Shown here in pieces: positions 1 to 7,963 of a DNA stretch of 64,000 nt. The stretch is from Mycobacterium sp. 852002-51971_SCH5477799-a (GTDB taxonomy: Bacteria > Actinomycetota > Actinomycetes > Mycobacteriales > Mycobacteriaceae). The stretch covers positions 82,756 to 146,755 of the forward strand of contig NZ_LZIF01000044.1 of NCBI RefSeq assembly GCF_001667145.1, read 5' to 3'. How positions within the stretch are numbered: position 1 is the first letter of the stretch; the number at the start of each line of letters is the position of its first letter. A program made the position numbers and the translations under genes. The notes beneath the pieces are model-generated. The model was not told the DNA's origin and did no database searches. It was given only the letters and a program-made list of their open reading frames with translations.

Positions 1-32
1 GGGCGGCCTTGGCCCCCGCCGCTTGACACGGC

Positions 33-1346
33 TCACATCGCGAAATACACCAGCTCACCGCCGATGACGGTGGCCGCCACCAGCCCAGCGTCCAGGGCGG
101 CCAGCGCCACGGCCGGCGGCTCATTGAGCACACACAGGTCGCCCGCCTGCCCGACTTCCACGGCGCGCGGCCGGCCGGGCTCATCGGCCCGGCCCAAGAA
201 CATCGTCAAAGCCTCTCGCGCCGAGACACATTCGCGTGCTCCCAGGACGACGCCCTGCGGCGTGGTGCGGTGTACCGCGGCGCGCATCGCCGTCCACGGG
301 TCGCCGTGGCCGAACGGCATGTCGGTGGACAGCGCGACCGGCACCGTCGCGTTGCGCAGGGACGCGACGCGCCACAGTTGTGCGTGCTCGGCGGCGGGAA
401 CGTCGGCGAGGTACTGGTCGCCGCGCTCGGCGACGAAGTTGGGTTGTGTCACGACCGTGACCCCGAGGTCGGCGAGGTCGGCCAGGTTGTCGTCGGGCAC
501 CACGGCGGCGTGTTCGATCCGGTCCCGCGGATGGCCGCCGGCCGCGCGCAGCGCCGCGATGGCCACCACGAGCTGTGCCGCGGTCACGCAGTGCACGGCG
601 ACCGGCTGCCCGCTGTCATGTTGGCGCGCAATCCATTCCGTGAGCGCATCGAGGTCCAGGCGATCGTCGTGCAGGATCTTTTTGCCCGGCGACAGGAAAC
701 TCAGCCGCGGCCGGAACTCGCCGCACTGATGAGCCGTTGTCAGCGACGCCATGTCGTCGGCATCGAGATCGGGGGTCGCGTCGGTGACGCCGGTGACACC
801 GGTCGCGGTGATCCGGCGGCTCAATTCGGCCAGATCGGTTTCGCGCCGCTGCAGCGCCAACGACCAGCCCCGGTCGGCGCTGCGCAGCCGCCCATCGGGA
901 TGTTCGGCCAGGCCGACGCGGCCCAGCGCCTCGGAATTGAGGATCCACAGCGCCCCGCTGCGGTGCTGGATGCGCACCGGAACCTGGGAAACGATGGCGT
1001 CGAGGGCGCACCGATCGAGTTCTCCGGCAACCGAATCGTGATATCCCACAGCGCGAATCCAGCCGTCGGGTCCCGGGGTGGCGTTCGCGAGCAATTGGGT
1101 GAGCTGCGATGCGGTGCTGACCCCGGGCGGCCCGACGAAGAACGAGTCCAGTGCCGAGGCCGCCGAGCGCACGTGCACATGGTGGTCGTGCAGCCCGGGC
1201 AGGACGGTGCCGCCGCCCGCGTACAGCACGCCCTCGCCCGCGCGGGGCACCAGACCCTCGCCCGGCAGCGCCATCTCCTCGATCAGCGCACCCACTCGGA
1301 GGTCGGTGGTGGTCCCGTCCAGCAGGGTGGCCCGCTGAATCAGCAT
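33..1346 (-). CDS. Amidohydrolase, YtcJ-like (Amidohydrolase_3)
   Basis: A 437-residue metal-dependent hydrolase of the amidohydrolase superfamily, probably acting on an amide or cyclic C-N bond of an unknown substrate in the cytosol. The N-terminal beta-sandwich part leads into GLHDHHVHV (residues 51-59), whose H56-x-H58 is the usual metal-binding HxH. Further barrel signatures are HCVTAA, HAAVVPDDN followed by a QPNF turn, and STDMPFGHGDP near the C-terminus, which carries the usual late Asp. The ATG overlaps the stop of the upstream CoA-transferase gene by 7 bases, so the two are probably translated together. Family assignment is firm; the substrate cannot be read from the sequence. M. tuberculosis has lipW, not this gene, next to Rv0216. 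Confidence 0.8.
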   Translation of the reverse strand: MLIQRATLLDGTTTDLRVGALIEEMALPGEGLVPRAGEGVLYAGGGTVLPGLHDHHVHVRSAASALDSFFVGPPGVSTASQLTQLLANATPGPDGWIRAVGYHDSVAGELDRCALDAIVSQVPVRIQHRSGALWILNSEALGRVGLAEHPDGRLRSADRGWSLALQRRETDLAELSRRITATGVTGVTDATPDLDADDMASLTTAHQCGEFRPRLSFLSPGKKILHDDRLDLDALTEWIARQHDSGQPVAVHCVTAAQLVVAIAALRAAGGHPRDRIEHAAVVPDDNLADLADLGVTVVTQPNFVAERGDQYLADVPAAEHAQLWRVASLRNATVPVALSTDMPFGHGDPWTAMRAAVHRTTPQGVVLGARECVSAREALTMFLGRADEPGRPRAVEVGQAGDLCVLNEPPAVALAALDAGLVAATVIGGELVYFAM

Positions 1347-2551
1347 GACAACACCCGCCTTTGGCTTACCAGGCGACGCACCGCCCCGTTGTCGCCGCCC
1401 GGCGCGGACGCCGGACGCGACGCCGGCGGGGCCGACGGTGCTGACACCGGCGCCGGCGATGCCGACGCCTCGACCGGCAGGGCCGCGTAAGTCGCGGCGA
1501 CCCCGGCCATGGAAACGCCGATCAGCTCGCCGCCGCCGCGGCCCAGCGATTCGGCCACCGCGAGCGTTGCCTGCAGCCCGGTCAACGGGTCGGCGATGGC
1601 GTCGCCGCAGAACACCGGTCCCTCCGCACTGGTGCCGGTCAGGCCGCCGGCCACCGCGGTGTCGTCCCCGAATCCCGGCCGGCGACCGTCATATCCGGTG
1701 ATCTGCAACCAGATTCGGCCCGGGCGCGGCGCGACGTCATCGGGTCCGAGCCCCCGGCGCGCCAGCGCGGCGGGACGCGACCCCTCGATGACGACGTCGC
1801 TGACGGCGAGCAGCTCACGCAGTTCGTCGGCTTGGCTATCGAAATCCACCTCGTAACAGAGTTTTTGGGCGTTGATCCAGTCGAAAAAGGCCCGGTTGCC
1901 GGCCCGGGTCCCGTCCGGGCGGCGCGGGCTTTCGACCTTGACGACGGTCGCCCCCGCGTGGGCCAGCAGGTGCCCGCACAGCGGCCCCGCCCACATCGAG
2001 GACAGGTCGGCCACCAGCAGACCCCGCGGCGCGCGCGGCGCCACCCGCGATCCGTTCACCCGTGTCCGCGGCGGTGCGGGTGCGGTCTCGCCCAGGGCAG
2101 CCGCCGGAAGGTCGAGCAGCCGCGCTCGCTCGACGATCTCGGCCACCGGACGGGTGGCGGCCCAGCGCTGCAGCACCGGCCACGGGTCGGCGACCACGTC
2201 ATCGACCCCGACCTGCAGCAGTGCCGGGACGGCGTCGAGGTCGTCGGCACGCGAGAGGGTGAGGGCCCAAAAGCCGTCCCGGGCTGCGAGCAGGCGGGTG
2301 CCGCCGCCCGGCGAAACCCGGCCGCCGCGGGTCAGTCCCAGCAGTGCGGCCCGCCCGGTCAGCAGGCTCACCGCGTCGACGTCGATATCCAGTCGGTCGC
2401 CGATGGCCGTCGCGACCTGGTGCGCGCGGGTCAGCAAGTTGGCGCGGGAGAAGTCGGCGGGACCGTCGGGCAGGCCGGTCAAGTAGGCCAGCCCGCTGCT
2501 CCCCCACTCTTTGACCTGTCGGGGCTCGCCCAATGACGAAGCCGAACTCAC
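1340..2551 (-). CDS. Class III (CaiB/BaiF) CoA-transferase with domains in permuted order
   Basis: Predicted to move CoA between carboxylic acids, or to isomerise CoA esters. The recognisable Rossmann half (DLSSMWAGP, then the GATVVKVESP strand-turn) lies at residues 182-260, not at the N-terminus. The Asp matching the family's catalytic residue is D321 in GDAIADPLTG. Residues 1-160 resemble the domain that normally follows (RLLAARDGFWALTLSRADD, then DPW...ERARLLDLP). The C-terminus is an Ala/Pro/Ser tail ending in a GDNGAVRRLV segment typical of family C-termini. I chose the GTG at 2551: the reading frame stays open to 2749, but that part overlaps the hotdog gene. It precedes the amidohydrolase in a probable operon. 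Confidence 0.72.
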   Translation of the reverse strand: MSSASSLGEPRQVKEWGSSGLAYLTGLPDGPADFSRANLLTRAHQVATAIGDRLDIDVDAVSLLTGRAALLGLTRGGRVSPGGGTRLLAARDGFWALTLSRADDLDAVPALLQVGVDDVVADPWPVLQRWAATRPVAEIVERARLLDLPAAALGETAPAPPRTRVNGSRVAPRAPRGLLVADLSSMWAGPLCGHLLAHAGATVVKVESPRRPDGTRAGNRAFFDWINAQKLCYEVDFDSQADELRELLAVSDVVIEGSRPAALARRGLGPDDVAPRPGRIWLQITGYDGRRPGFGDDTAVAGGLTGTSAEGPVFCGDAIADPLTGLQATLAVAESLGRGGGELIGVSMAGVAATYAALPVEASASPAPVSAPSAPPASRPASAPGGDNGAVRRLVSQRRVLSC

Positions 2552-2597
2552 GCCCCCATTGTGCGCGTGGCCCGCGATGGTGACCGGCGAACCCCGC

Positions 2598-3608
2598 TCA
2601 GAACTGCAGTGCGTGAAACCTCCAGTCCAGCACCGGACGGTCCGGCTCGGAATCGCCGACCGCATACACCAGCGACCGCAGCCCCAGCACACCGCCGTGA
2701 TCGGTCGGCTCGGCGGATTCGATGTGCAACTCGCTGTACAGGGTGTCACCCTCGTGCACGGGCCCGGTGTGGTCGCAGGACTGCCAGTTCAGGACCGTCA
2801 CCAGATTGGGCAGCAGCCTGCTCGCCTGCGCGAACGCCAGCCCGATGGTATGTCCGCCGTACACCAGCCGGCGCCCGCCGATCCGCGAATCATGATGCGT
2901 GGCGGCGATATTCAATGTCAGACGGGCGAGTTCGGCAGCGCTACTGACCACGTCGGCGGTGCTGTGCAACACCGAACCCGCCAGGCCGGCATCGAAGTGC
3001 GGGCCGGGCACCTTGTCGCGGAACACCTCCGGGTCCCACTGCGCGGTCGGATCGTGGGCCGGGCCGGGCACCTCGACGCCGATGCCGGACAGATCGTCGT
3101 GCGGCGCCTCGTCGGGCGTGAAACCTGGGCTGGCGGGCAACATTCCGCACCGGTAGAAGTCGAGCACCAGCTGATCGGCCTGGTCGATCGTGATCATCCG
3201 CAGCGCCGCCAGCCCCGTGGGCGCCCGGCCCGGCTTGGGCGAGTTTGCCCGCAGCCCAACCACTTCGGTGCGGGTGTAGAGGGAATCGCCGATGACCGGA
3301 TACCGGTGGAAGACCAGCCCGCGATAGAACAGGTTGGCCTTGACCCGCTGGGTCACCAGCGTCGACTGCCCGATCGCCACGTCGCACACCAGCGCCGGAT
3401 GGGCCAGCGGCGCTGGAAGGCCCGTCACCGCCGCGCACAGATCGGCGTCCAGCGCCAGGCGCAGCCGGTCGCCCACGATCGCCTGGTGAGCGCCCGCCAA
3501 CCCCGACGACAACGTCATCGACGGCGCCCAGTCGAACACCTGCCCTACCGAGAGGTCGTCGAAGTAGGGTCCCCCCTCGCGAATCCCCGCGTACCCGCCA
3601 CTAGTCAC
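2598..3608 (-). CDS. Double-hotdog MaoC-like protein, Rv0216 type
   Basis: A 336-residue protein that I recognise as the counterpart of M. tuberculosis Rv0216 (337 residues), whose known fold is two fused hotdog domains like the (R)-specific enoyl-CoA hydratases. The first domain runs from GGYAGIREGGPYFDDLSVGQVFDW to about residue 150; the second contains GGHTIGLAFAQASRLLPNL and HEGDTLYSELHIES. Its true substrate is unknown; a fatty-acyl-CoA or acyl-ACP hydratase-like role is an inference. The GTG at 3608 is chosen over the ATG at 3671 because it starts right at the conserved GGYAGIREG segment and gives the expected length. It is divergent from fadE3 and lies upstream of the CoA-transferase on the same strand. 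Confidence 0.82.
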   Translation of the reverse strand: MTSGGYAGIREGGPYFDDLSVGQVFDWAPSMTLSSGLAGAHQAIVGDRLRLALDADLCAAVTGLPAPLAHPALVCDVAIGQSTLVTQRVKANLFYRGLVFHRYPVIGDSLYTRTEVVGLRANSPKPGRAPTGLAALRMITIDQADQLVLDFYRCGMLPASPGFTPDEAPHDDLSGIGVEVPGPAHDPTAQWDPEVFRDKVPGPHFDAGLAGSVLHSTADVVSSAAELARLTLNIAATHHDSRIGGRRLVYGGHTIGLAFAQASRLLPNLVTVLNWQSCDHTGPVHEGDTLYSELHIESAEPTDHGGVLGLRSLVYAVGDSEPDRPVLDWRFHALQF

Positions 3609-3640
3609 AACGCCCCATGCTGGCAGGCTGTGGAATCGAG

Positions 3641-3704
3641 GGTCAACTCGTGGCGGTCGCGAGCGGGGCAAAGCGGGTCGCCAGGGTCAACTCGTGCCGG
3701 TCGC
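3641..3704. repeat. 20-bp direct repeat in the Rv0216-like/fadE3 intergenic region
   Basis: Two 20-base copies at 3641-3660 and 3685-3704 differ at one position. Between them lies GCGGGTCGCC, a core that also occurs twice at 22138-22180. The position between two divergent starts (3608 and 3734) means it could affect either promoter, or may only be a member of a dispersed intergenic repeat family. Confidence 0.55.
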
Positions 3705-3733
3705 CACCATCGGGACTGAAGGGGTGATCACAG

Positions 3734-4879
3734 GTGAACGACGATGAAGAGATGCTAGTCGCCACGGTGCGGGCGTTCATCGACCGCGACGTCAAACCGA
3801 GCGTCCGCGAGGTCGAGCACGCCAACACCTACCCCGAGGCGTGGATCGAGCAGATGAAGCGGATCGGCATCTACGGTCTGGCCGTCCCGGAGGAATACGG
3901 CGGGTCGCCGGTTTCCATGCCGTGCTACGTGCGAGTCACCGAGGAACTGGCGCGCGGCTGGATGAGCCTGGCCGGTGCGATGGGCGGGCACACCGTTGTC
4001 GCCAAACTGCTGACGCTGTTCGGCACCGAGGACCAGAAGCGGACCTACCTGCCGCGCATGGCCAGCGGACAGGCGCGCGCCACCATGGCGCTGACCGAGC
4101 CCGGCGGTGGCTCGGATCTACAGAACATGACGACCACCGCGCTGCCCGACGCCGACGACGGGCTGGTGATCAACGGATCGAAGACCTGGATCAGCAACGC
4201 GCGCCGCTCCGGACTGATCGCGCTGTTGTGCAAGACCGGCCCGGATGCCAGACCGCGCCACAAGGGCATCTCAATCGTGCTCGTCGAGCACGGGCCCGGC
4301 CTGACGGTATCGCGGGACTTGCCGAAGCTGGGTTACAAGGGCGTCGAGTCCTGCGAGCTGTCATTCGACAACTTCCGGGTGCCTCGGACGGCGTTACTGG
4401 GAGGCGTTGCGGGCGAAGGCTTTTCACAGATGATGAAGGGGCTCGAGACGGGACGCATCCAGGTGGCCTCGCGTGCCCTGGGGGTGGCGGCCGCGGCGCT
4501 CGAGGACGCGCTGGCCTACGCCCAGCAGCGCGAGAGCTTCGGCCAGCCGATCTGGCAGCACCAGTCGATCGGGAACTATCTGGCCGACATGGCGACCAAG
4601 CTCACCGCGGCCCGCCAGCTGACCCGGTATGCCGCCGAGCGGTACGACAGCGGCGAACGCTGCGACATGGAAGCCGGCATGGCGAAGTTGTTCGCCTCCG
4701 AGGTCGCCATGGAGATCGCGCTGAACGCGGTGCGAATCCACGGTGGCTACGGCTATTCCACCGAATACGACGTCGAACGCTATTTCCGCGACGCACCGTT
4801 GATGATCGTCGGTGAAGGCACCAACGAGATTCAGCGAAACGTGATCGCCCGGCAACTGGTGACGCGCGGCGGAATCTGA
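3734..4879 (+). CDS. fadE3: Acyl-CoA dehydrogenase, FadE3-like
   Basis: A 381-residue FAD-dependent acyl-CoA dehydrogenase catalysing the first, alpha-beta dehydrogenation step of fatty-acid beta-oxidation. The family signature is complete: YGGSPVSMPCYVRVTEEL in the N-terminal helical domain, ALTEPGGGSDLQNM at the middle-domain FAD/substrate site, KTWISNA, QRESFGQPIWQHQ, and a C-terminal GEGTNEIQRNVIARQL in which E361 is the likely catalytic base. Start is GTG followed by NDDEEM. Synteny (Rv0215c beside Rv0216 and near fadD4) supports the name fadE3. It is divergent from the hotdog gene and followed by a dispanin-like gene after 129 bases. Confidence 0.85.
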   Translation: MNDDEEMLVATVRAFIDRDVKPSVREVEHANTYPEAWIEQMKRIGIYGLAVPEEYGGSPVSMPCYVRVTEELARGWMSLAGAMGGHTVVAKLLTLFGTEDQKRTYLPRMASGQARATMALTEPGGGSDLQNMTTTALPDADDGLVINGSKTWISNARRSGLIALLCKTGPDARPRHKGISIVLVEHGPGLTVSRDLPKLGYKGVESCELSFDNFRVPRTALLGGVAGEGFSQMMKGLETGRIQVASRALGVAAAALEDALAYAQQRESFGQPIWQHQSIGNYLADMATKLTAARQLTRYAAERYDSGERCDMEAGMAKLFASEVAMEIALNAVRIHGGYGYSTEYDVERYFRDAPLMIVGEGTNEIQRNVIARQLVTRGGI

Positions 4880-4921
4880 TCCGGCCCGCCAATCGTTCGG
4901 CCCGAGAACGGAATTTGGGAG

Positions 4922-4927
4922 TATATT
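4922..4927 (+). promoter_or_regulatory. Candidate -10 element of the dispanin-like gene
   Basis: TATATT stands out as an AT-rich hexamer in a GC-rich 129-base gap (4880-5008) upstream of the ATG at 5009. It fits a SigA-type -10 box and would give a leader of roughly 75 bases. No convincing -35 box is visible. Confidence 0.35.
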
Positions 4928-5008
4928 TACCTGACTTCTCCGGCGGGCAAACCGGTATCGAAGTAAAGCCGTTCGCCAGCCGAGGAAATAGAGGGAAAGG
5001 CAGCCGCC

Positions 5009-5464
5009 ATGAGTTATCCCCCCGTGCCGCCAGGTGGGCCTGGGCAGCAACCGGAATGGCAAGGCCAACAACCGGAATGGCAGGGCCAGCAGCCCGCCGG
5101 GTGGCAGCCCCAGCAGCCACCGGGATGGCACGGCCAGCCGCCGCCCGCCGGATGGCCGGCACCCCAGCCGGGATGGCAGGAGCCCGAGAACTATCTGGTC
5201 TGGGCGATCCTGGTCACAGTGCTGTGCTGCCTGCCGTTCGGGATCGTGTCGATCGTCCACTCCAACAAGGTGTCCGCGCTGTGGGCCCAGGGCCGCTACG
5301 CCGAGGCCCAGGAGGCGTCCAACAATGCCAAGAAGTGGGCCATCATCGGTGCGGTCGTGGGTGCCGCCGCCGCGGTAATCGGTGTCGTGCTGTGGTTCGC
5401 CATGTTCGCGGCGATCGTGTCGTCCATCCCGTCCACTACCACTACCACCTATTCAGGCTTCTGA
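5009..5464 (+). CDS. Dispanin/CD225-like membrane protein with Pro/Gln/Trp-rich N-terminus
   Basis: A 151-residue membrane protein. Residues 1-60 are a low-complexity Pro/Gln/Gly/Trp segment with repeated QPEWQGQ and GW units. Residues 61-85 (NYLVWAILVTVLCCLPFGIV...) form the first membrane segment with the paired Cys and the CLPFGI turn typical of CD225/dispanin proteins. A short loop with NKVSALWAQGRYAEAQEASNNAK leads to a second membrane segment at 110-139, then a Thr-rich tail. Related bacterial proteins are thought to sit in the cell membrane with the N-terminus cytoplasmic; their role is not established. The gene is convergent with the enoyl-CoA hydratase, 2 bases away. Confidence 0.8.
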   Translation: MSYPPVPPGGPGQQPEWQGQQPEWQGQQPAGWQPQQPPGWHGQPPPAGWPAPQPGWQEPENYLVWAILVTVLCCLPFGIVSIVHSNKVSALWAQGRYAEAQEASNNAKKWAIIGAVVGAAAAVIGVVLWFAMFAAIVSSIPSTTTTTYSGF

Positions 5465-5466
5465 CC

Positions 5467-6408
5467 TCAGGCCTCGTCGACCAGCCCCCAGGCCAACGCG
5501 GTCCGCGCATCGACGGTGCGACCGGACAGTACGAGATACGCTGTGCGCCAACGACCTATCCGCCGCGTGACGCTGACGGTCCCACCAGCTCCGGGGAGCA
5601 ACCCCAATGCCAGCTCGGGTAGCCCGAACATCGCACCATTGCGGGCGGTGACCCACCCGCAAAACGCCGCCATCTCCAGTCCGCTGCCCATCACCCGCCC
5701 GTGCACCTCGGCCCGGCACGCGCGGCCGAGCCTGGCGGCCAGCGCGTCGAGCGTCAGAGCGGGGCTGTAGCGGGTACGGGCCAGGTGCGCGCTCGCGGGG
5801 TCGGCCAAGGTGCCGAACTCGCCCAGGTCCCCACCGCTGCAGAACGACGGACCGTTGCCGCTCAACACGATGCCGGTGACCGAGGGGTCCAGCTGGGCCA
5901 CCGTCAGGGCCTCCAGCAGCGCGGCGCGCGCATCGGTGGAGAACGCGTTGTGCCGCTGCGGCCGGTTGAACGCGATGCGCACAACGTCGCCGTCGCGGGT
6001 CACCCGGACCGGGTCGGGGATCTCCGGCATCCGGGCCGGGCCCCGCTCGCGTAACCACCGCGCGAACTCCGGGCCCGCTTGCAGGGTCGAGTACGCCAAC
6101 GACTCCGTCATCACCCCGGACAGCGTCGGGCCCAGCGGATCGACCGCGCGCAACACGTCATCACAGACAGCACTGGCATGCGGCCAGCGTTGACAGCGTG
6201 CCCTCAGCTCCTCCACGGTCGCGGACACCGACGCGACGGTGACCACCCGCCGGTCGGCGCAGGGATCTTCCGTCAGTGTGAAAGTTGCCGCATTAAGCCA
6301 GGATTCGGCCGCATCGATGTCGGCTGCCGAGCCGACGCCGACGATCACCCCGGGCGGCGAACCCGGGCCGTCGTGCGGCACACTCGACAGGTCGACCACC
6401 CGGAGCAT
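5467..6408 (-). CDS. Enoyl-CoA hydratase/isomerase family protein with N-terminal extension
   Basis: The C-terminal 180 residues are a crotonase domain: NRPQRHNAF (148-156), the oxyanion-hole segment GNGPSFCSGGDLGEFG (184-199), HGRVMGSGLEMAAFC (236-250), and PELALGLLPGAGGT (264-277), which carries a Glu at a position used in catalysis by hydratases. Residues 1-130 are an extra region with a weak crotonase-like look (VIVGVGSAADIDAAESWLNAA), possibly a decayed second crotonase half. Predicted to hydrate or isomerise enoyl-CoA esters. It starts 3 bases after the fadD4-like stop, so both are probably one transcript. Confidence 0.75.
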   Translation of the reverse strand: MLRVVDLSSVPHDGPGSPPGVIVGVGSAADIDAAESWLNAATFTLTEDPCADRRVVTVASVSATVEELRARCQRWPHASAVCDDVLRAVDPLGPTLSGVMTESLAYSTLQAGPEFARWLRERGPARMPEIPDPVRVTRDGDVVRIAFNRPQRHNAFSTDARAALLEALTVAQLDPSVTGIVLSGNGPSFCSGGDLGEFGTLADPASAHLARTRYSPALTLDALAARLGRACRAEVHGRVMGSGLEMAAFCGWVTARNGAMFGLPELALGLLPGAGGTVSVTRRIGRWRTAYLVLSGRTVDARTALAWGLVDEA

Positions 6409-6411
6409 GGC

Positions 6412-7929
6412 TCACACCGAGTACTTCTCGATCAGCCCATTCTTGTAGAGCTTGCCGGTGTCGGTGCGCGGCAGCTGCGCTTCGAAGGCGATCGATCGCG
6501 GGCATTTGTAGTGCGCCAAGCGGTCTCGCAGCCACGCCGTCAACTCCTCGGCGAATCCGTCGGTGGCGTCGGCCGCGTCGACGGTCTGCACGGCCGCCAC
6601 CACGCGCTGGCCCATTTCGTCGTCGGGCACCCCGAACACCGCGGCGTCCAACACCTTCGGGTGGGTAACCAGAAGATTCTCGGCTTCCTGCGGGTAGATG
6701 TTCACCCCGCCGGAAATGATCATGTGGTGACGCCGGTCGGTCAGATACAGATAACCCTCGTCGTCGAGATAGCCGATGTCCCCGACGGTGGCCCAGCCAT
6801 GCTTGTCGCGTGACGAGGCGGTTTTCGTTGGGTCGTTGAGGTATTCGAAGGAATAGCCGCCCTCGAAATAGATCTCGCCGGCCTGCCCGGGTGGCAACTC
6901 ATTGCCGTGCTCATCGAGGATGTGCACTGCGCCGCCCATGGGTTTGCCCACCGAACCCGGATGGGCCAGCCAATCCTCGGCGGTGATCAGCGTCGAGCCG
7001 TGCGCTTCCGAGGATGCGTAGTACTCGTCGATGATCGGGCCCCACCAGTCGATCATCTGTTTCTTGATCTCCACCGGGCACGGGGCCGCCGCGTGCATCA
7101 CCCGCTGCAGGCTGGACAGGTCATACGAATGACGCACCTGCTCAGGCAGTTTCAGCATGCGGGTGAACATCGCCGGGACGAATTGACCGTGCGTGACCCG
7201 GTGGCGCGCGATGACGTCCAGGCATCCTTCGGCGTCGAATTTCTCCATCACCACCGTGGTGATGCCGCCGGCCTGCGCGCTCATCGACCACACCGACGGC
7301 GCCGTGTGGTACAGCGGCGCGGGGCTGAGGTAGATCGAATCGGGCGTCATCCAAAAGCCGACGAGTGCGGACATCATGCCGGGCGCCTCGGCCGGTGGCA
7401 CATGCGGCAGTTCGCGTTTGATGCCCTTGGGCCGGCCGGTGGTGCCCGACGAGTACTGCAGCAGGTCGCCCTCGATTTCGTCATCGATCGGTGTATCGGG
7501 CCGCCCGGCAACGCATTCCGGGTAGCGCTGCCACCCCGGCAGGTCGCCATCAGCGATCAGCAGCAGTTCGGGTAGCCCACCGGGGGAATGCTCGGCGAGG
7601 CCGGCGAGCGTGTCGCGCAGCACCGCCGAGCCGATGATGGCCTTGGCGCTGCTGTTGTCGATGATGTAGGCCGCCTCTGCCGCGGTCAGGTGGGTGTTGA
7701 TCGGCACGTAGTACAAACCGCTGCGGCGAGCCGCCCACATCACCGCGTGGATGTGCTCGTTGTTCTCCATCAGGATTGCGACGGTGTCGCCCTCACGCAG
7801 ACCCGCCTCGCGGAACCAGTGCGCCAGTCGATTGGCACGCGCTTCGAGGTCGTCGAAGGTGACGACCGTCCCCGACGGGTAGAGGATGACAGCAGGTTTG
7901 TCGGCGCCGACATGGGGGCGGATCTGCAT
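6412..7929 (-). CDS. fadD4: Fatty acyl-CoA ligase, FadD4-like
   Basis: A 505-residue ANL-superfamily acyl-CoA synthetase that activates a carboxylic acid to acyl-AMP, then acyl-CoA. Visible motifs are the AMP-binding P-loop YSSGTTGRPKG (159-169), the A5-like YYASSEAHGST, the hinge region VGDIGYLDDEGYLYLTDRRHHMIISGG, and the C-terminal PRTDTGKLYK with the adenylation Lys. The frame is open to 8115, but the ATG at 7929 begins a normal N-terminus and avoids overlap with the QueA-like gene. The position between pckA and fadE3 matches fadD4 (Rv0214), though the protein is somewhat shorter. Downstream it is coupled to an enoyl-CoA hydratase. Confidence 0.82.
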   Translation of the reverse strand: MQIRPHVGADKPAVILYPSGTVVTFDDLEARANRLAHWFREAGLREGDTVAILMENNEHIHAVMWAARRSGLYYVPINTHLTAAEAAYIIDNSSAKAIIGSAVLRDTLAGLAEHSPGGLPELLLIADGDLPGWQRYPECVAGRPDTPIDDEIEGDLLQYSSGTTGRPKGIKRELPHVPPAEAPGMMSALVGFWMTPDSIYLSPAPLYHTAPSVWSMSAQAGGITTVVMEKFDAEGCLDVIARHRVTHGQFVPAMFTRMLKLPEQVRHSYDLSSLQRVMHAAAPCPVEIKKQMIDWWGPIIDEYYASSEAHGSTLITAEDWLAHPGSVGKPMGGAVHILDEHGNELPPGQAGEIYFEGGYSFEYLNDPTKTASSRDKHGWATVGDIGYLDDEGYLYLTDRRHHMIISGGVNIYPQEAENLLVTHPKVLDAAVFGVPDDEMGQRVVAAVQTVDAADATDGFAEELTAWLRDRLAHYKCPRSIAFEAQLPRTDTGKLYKNGLIEKYSV

Positions 7930-7963
7930 GGGCAGACTGTACCGCCGCCAAACTTGACGGGTG

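Noticed and set aside
2552..2749. N-terminal extension of the CoA-transferase frame
   Set aside because: It overlaps the coding end of the hotdog gene, reads as Cys/Arg/Ser-rich nonsense, and the GTG at 2551 gives a sensible start.
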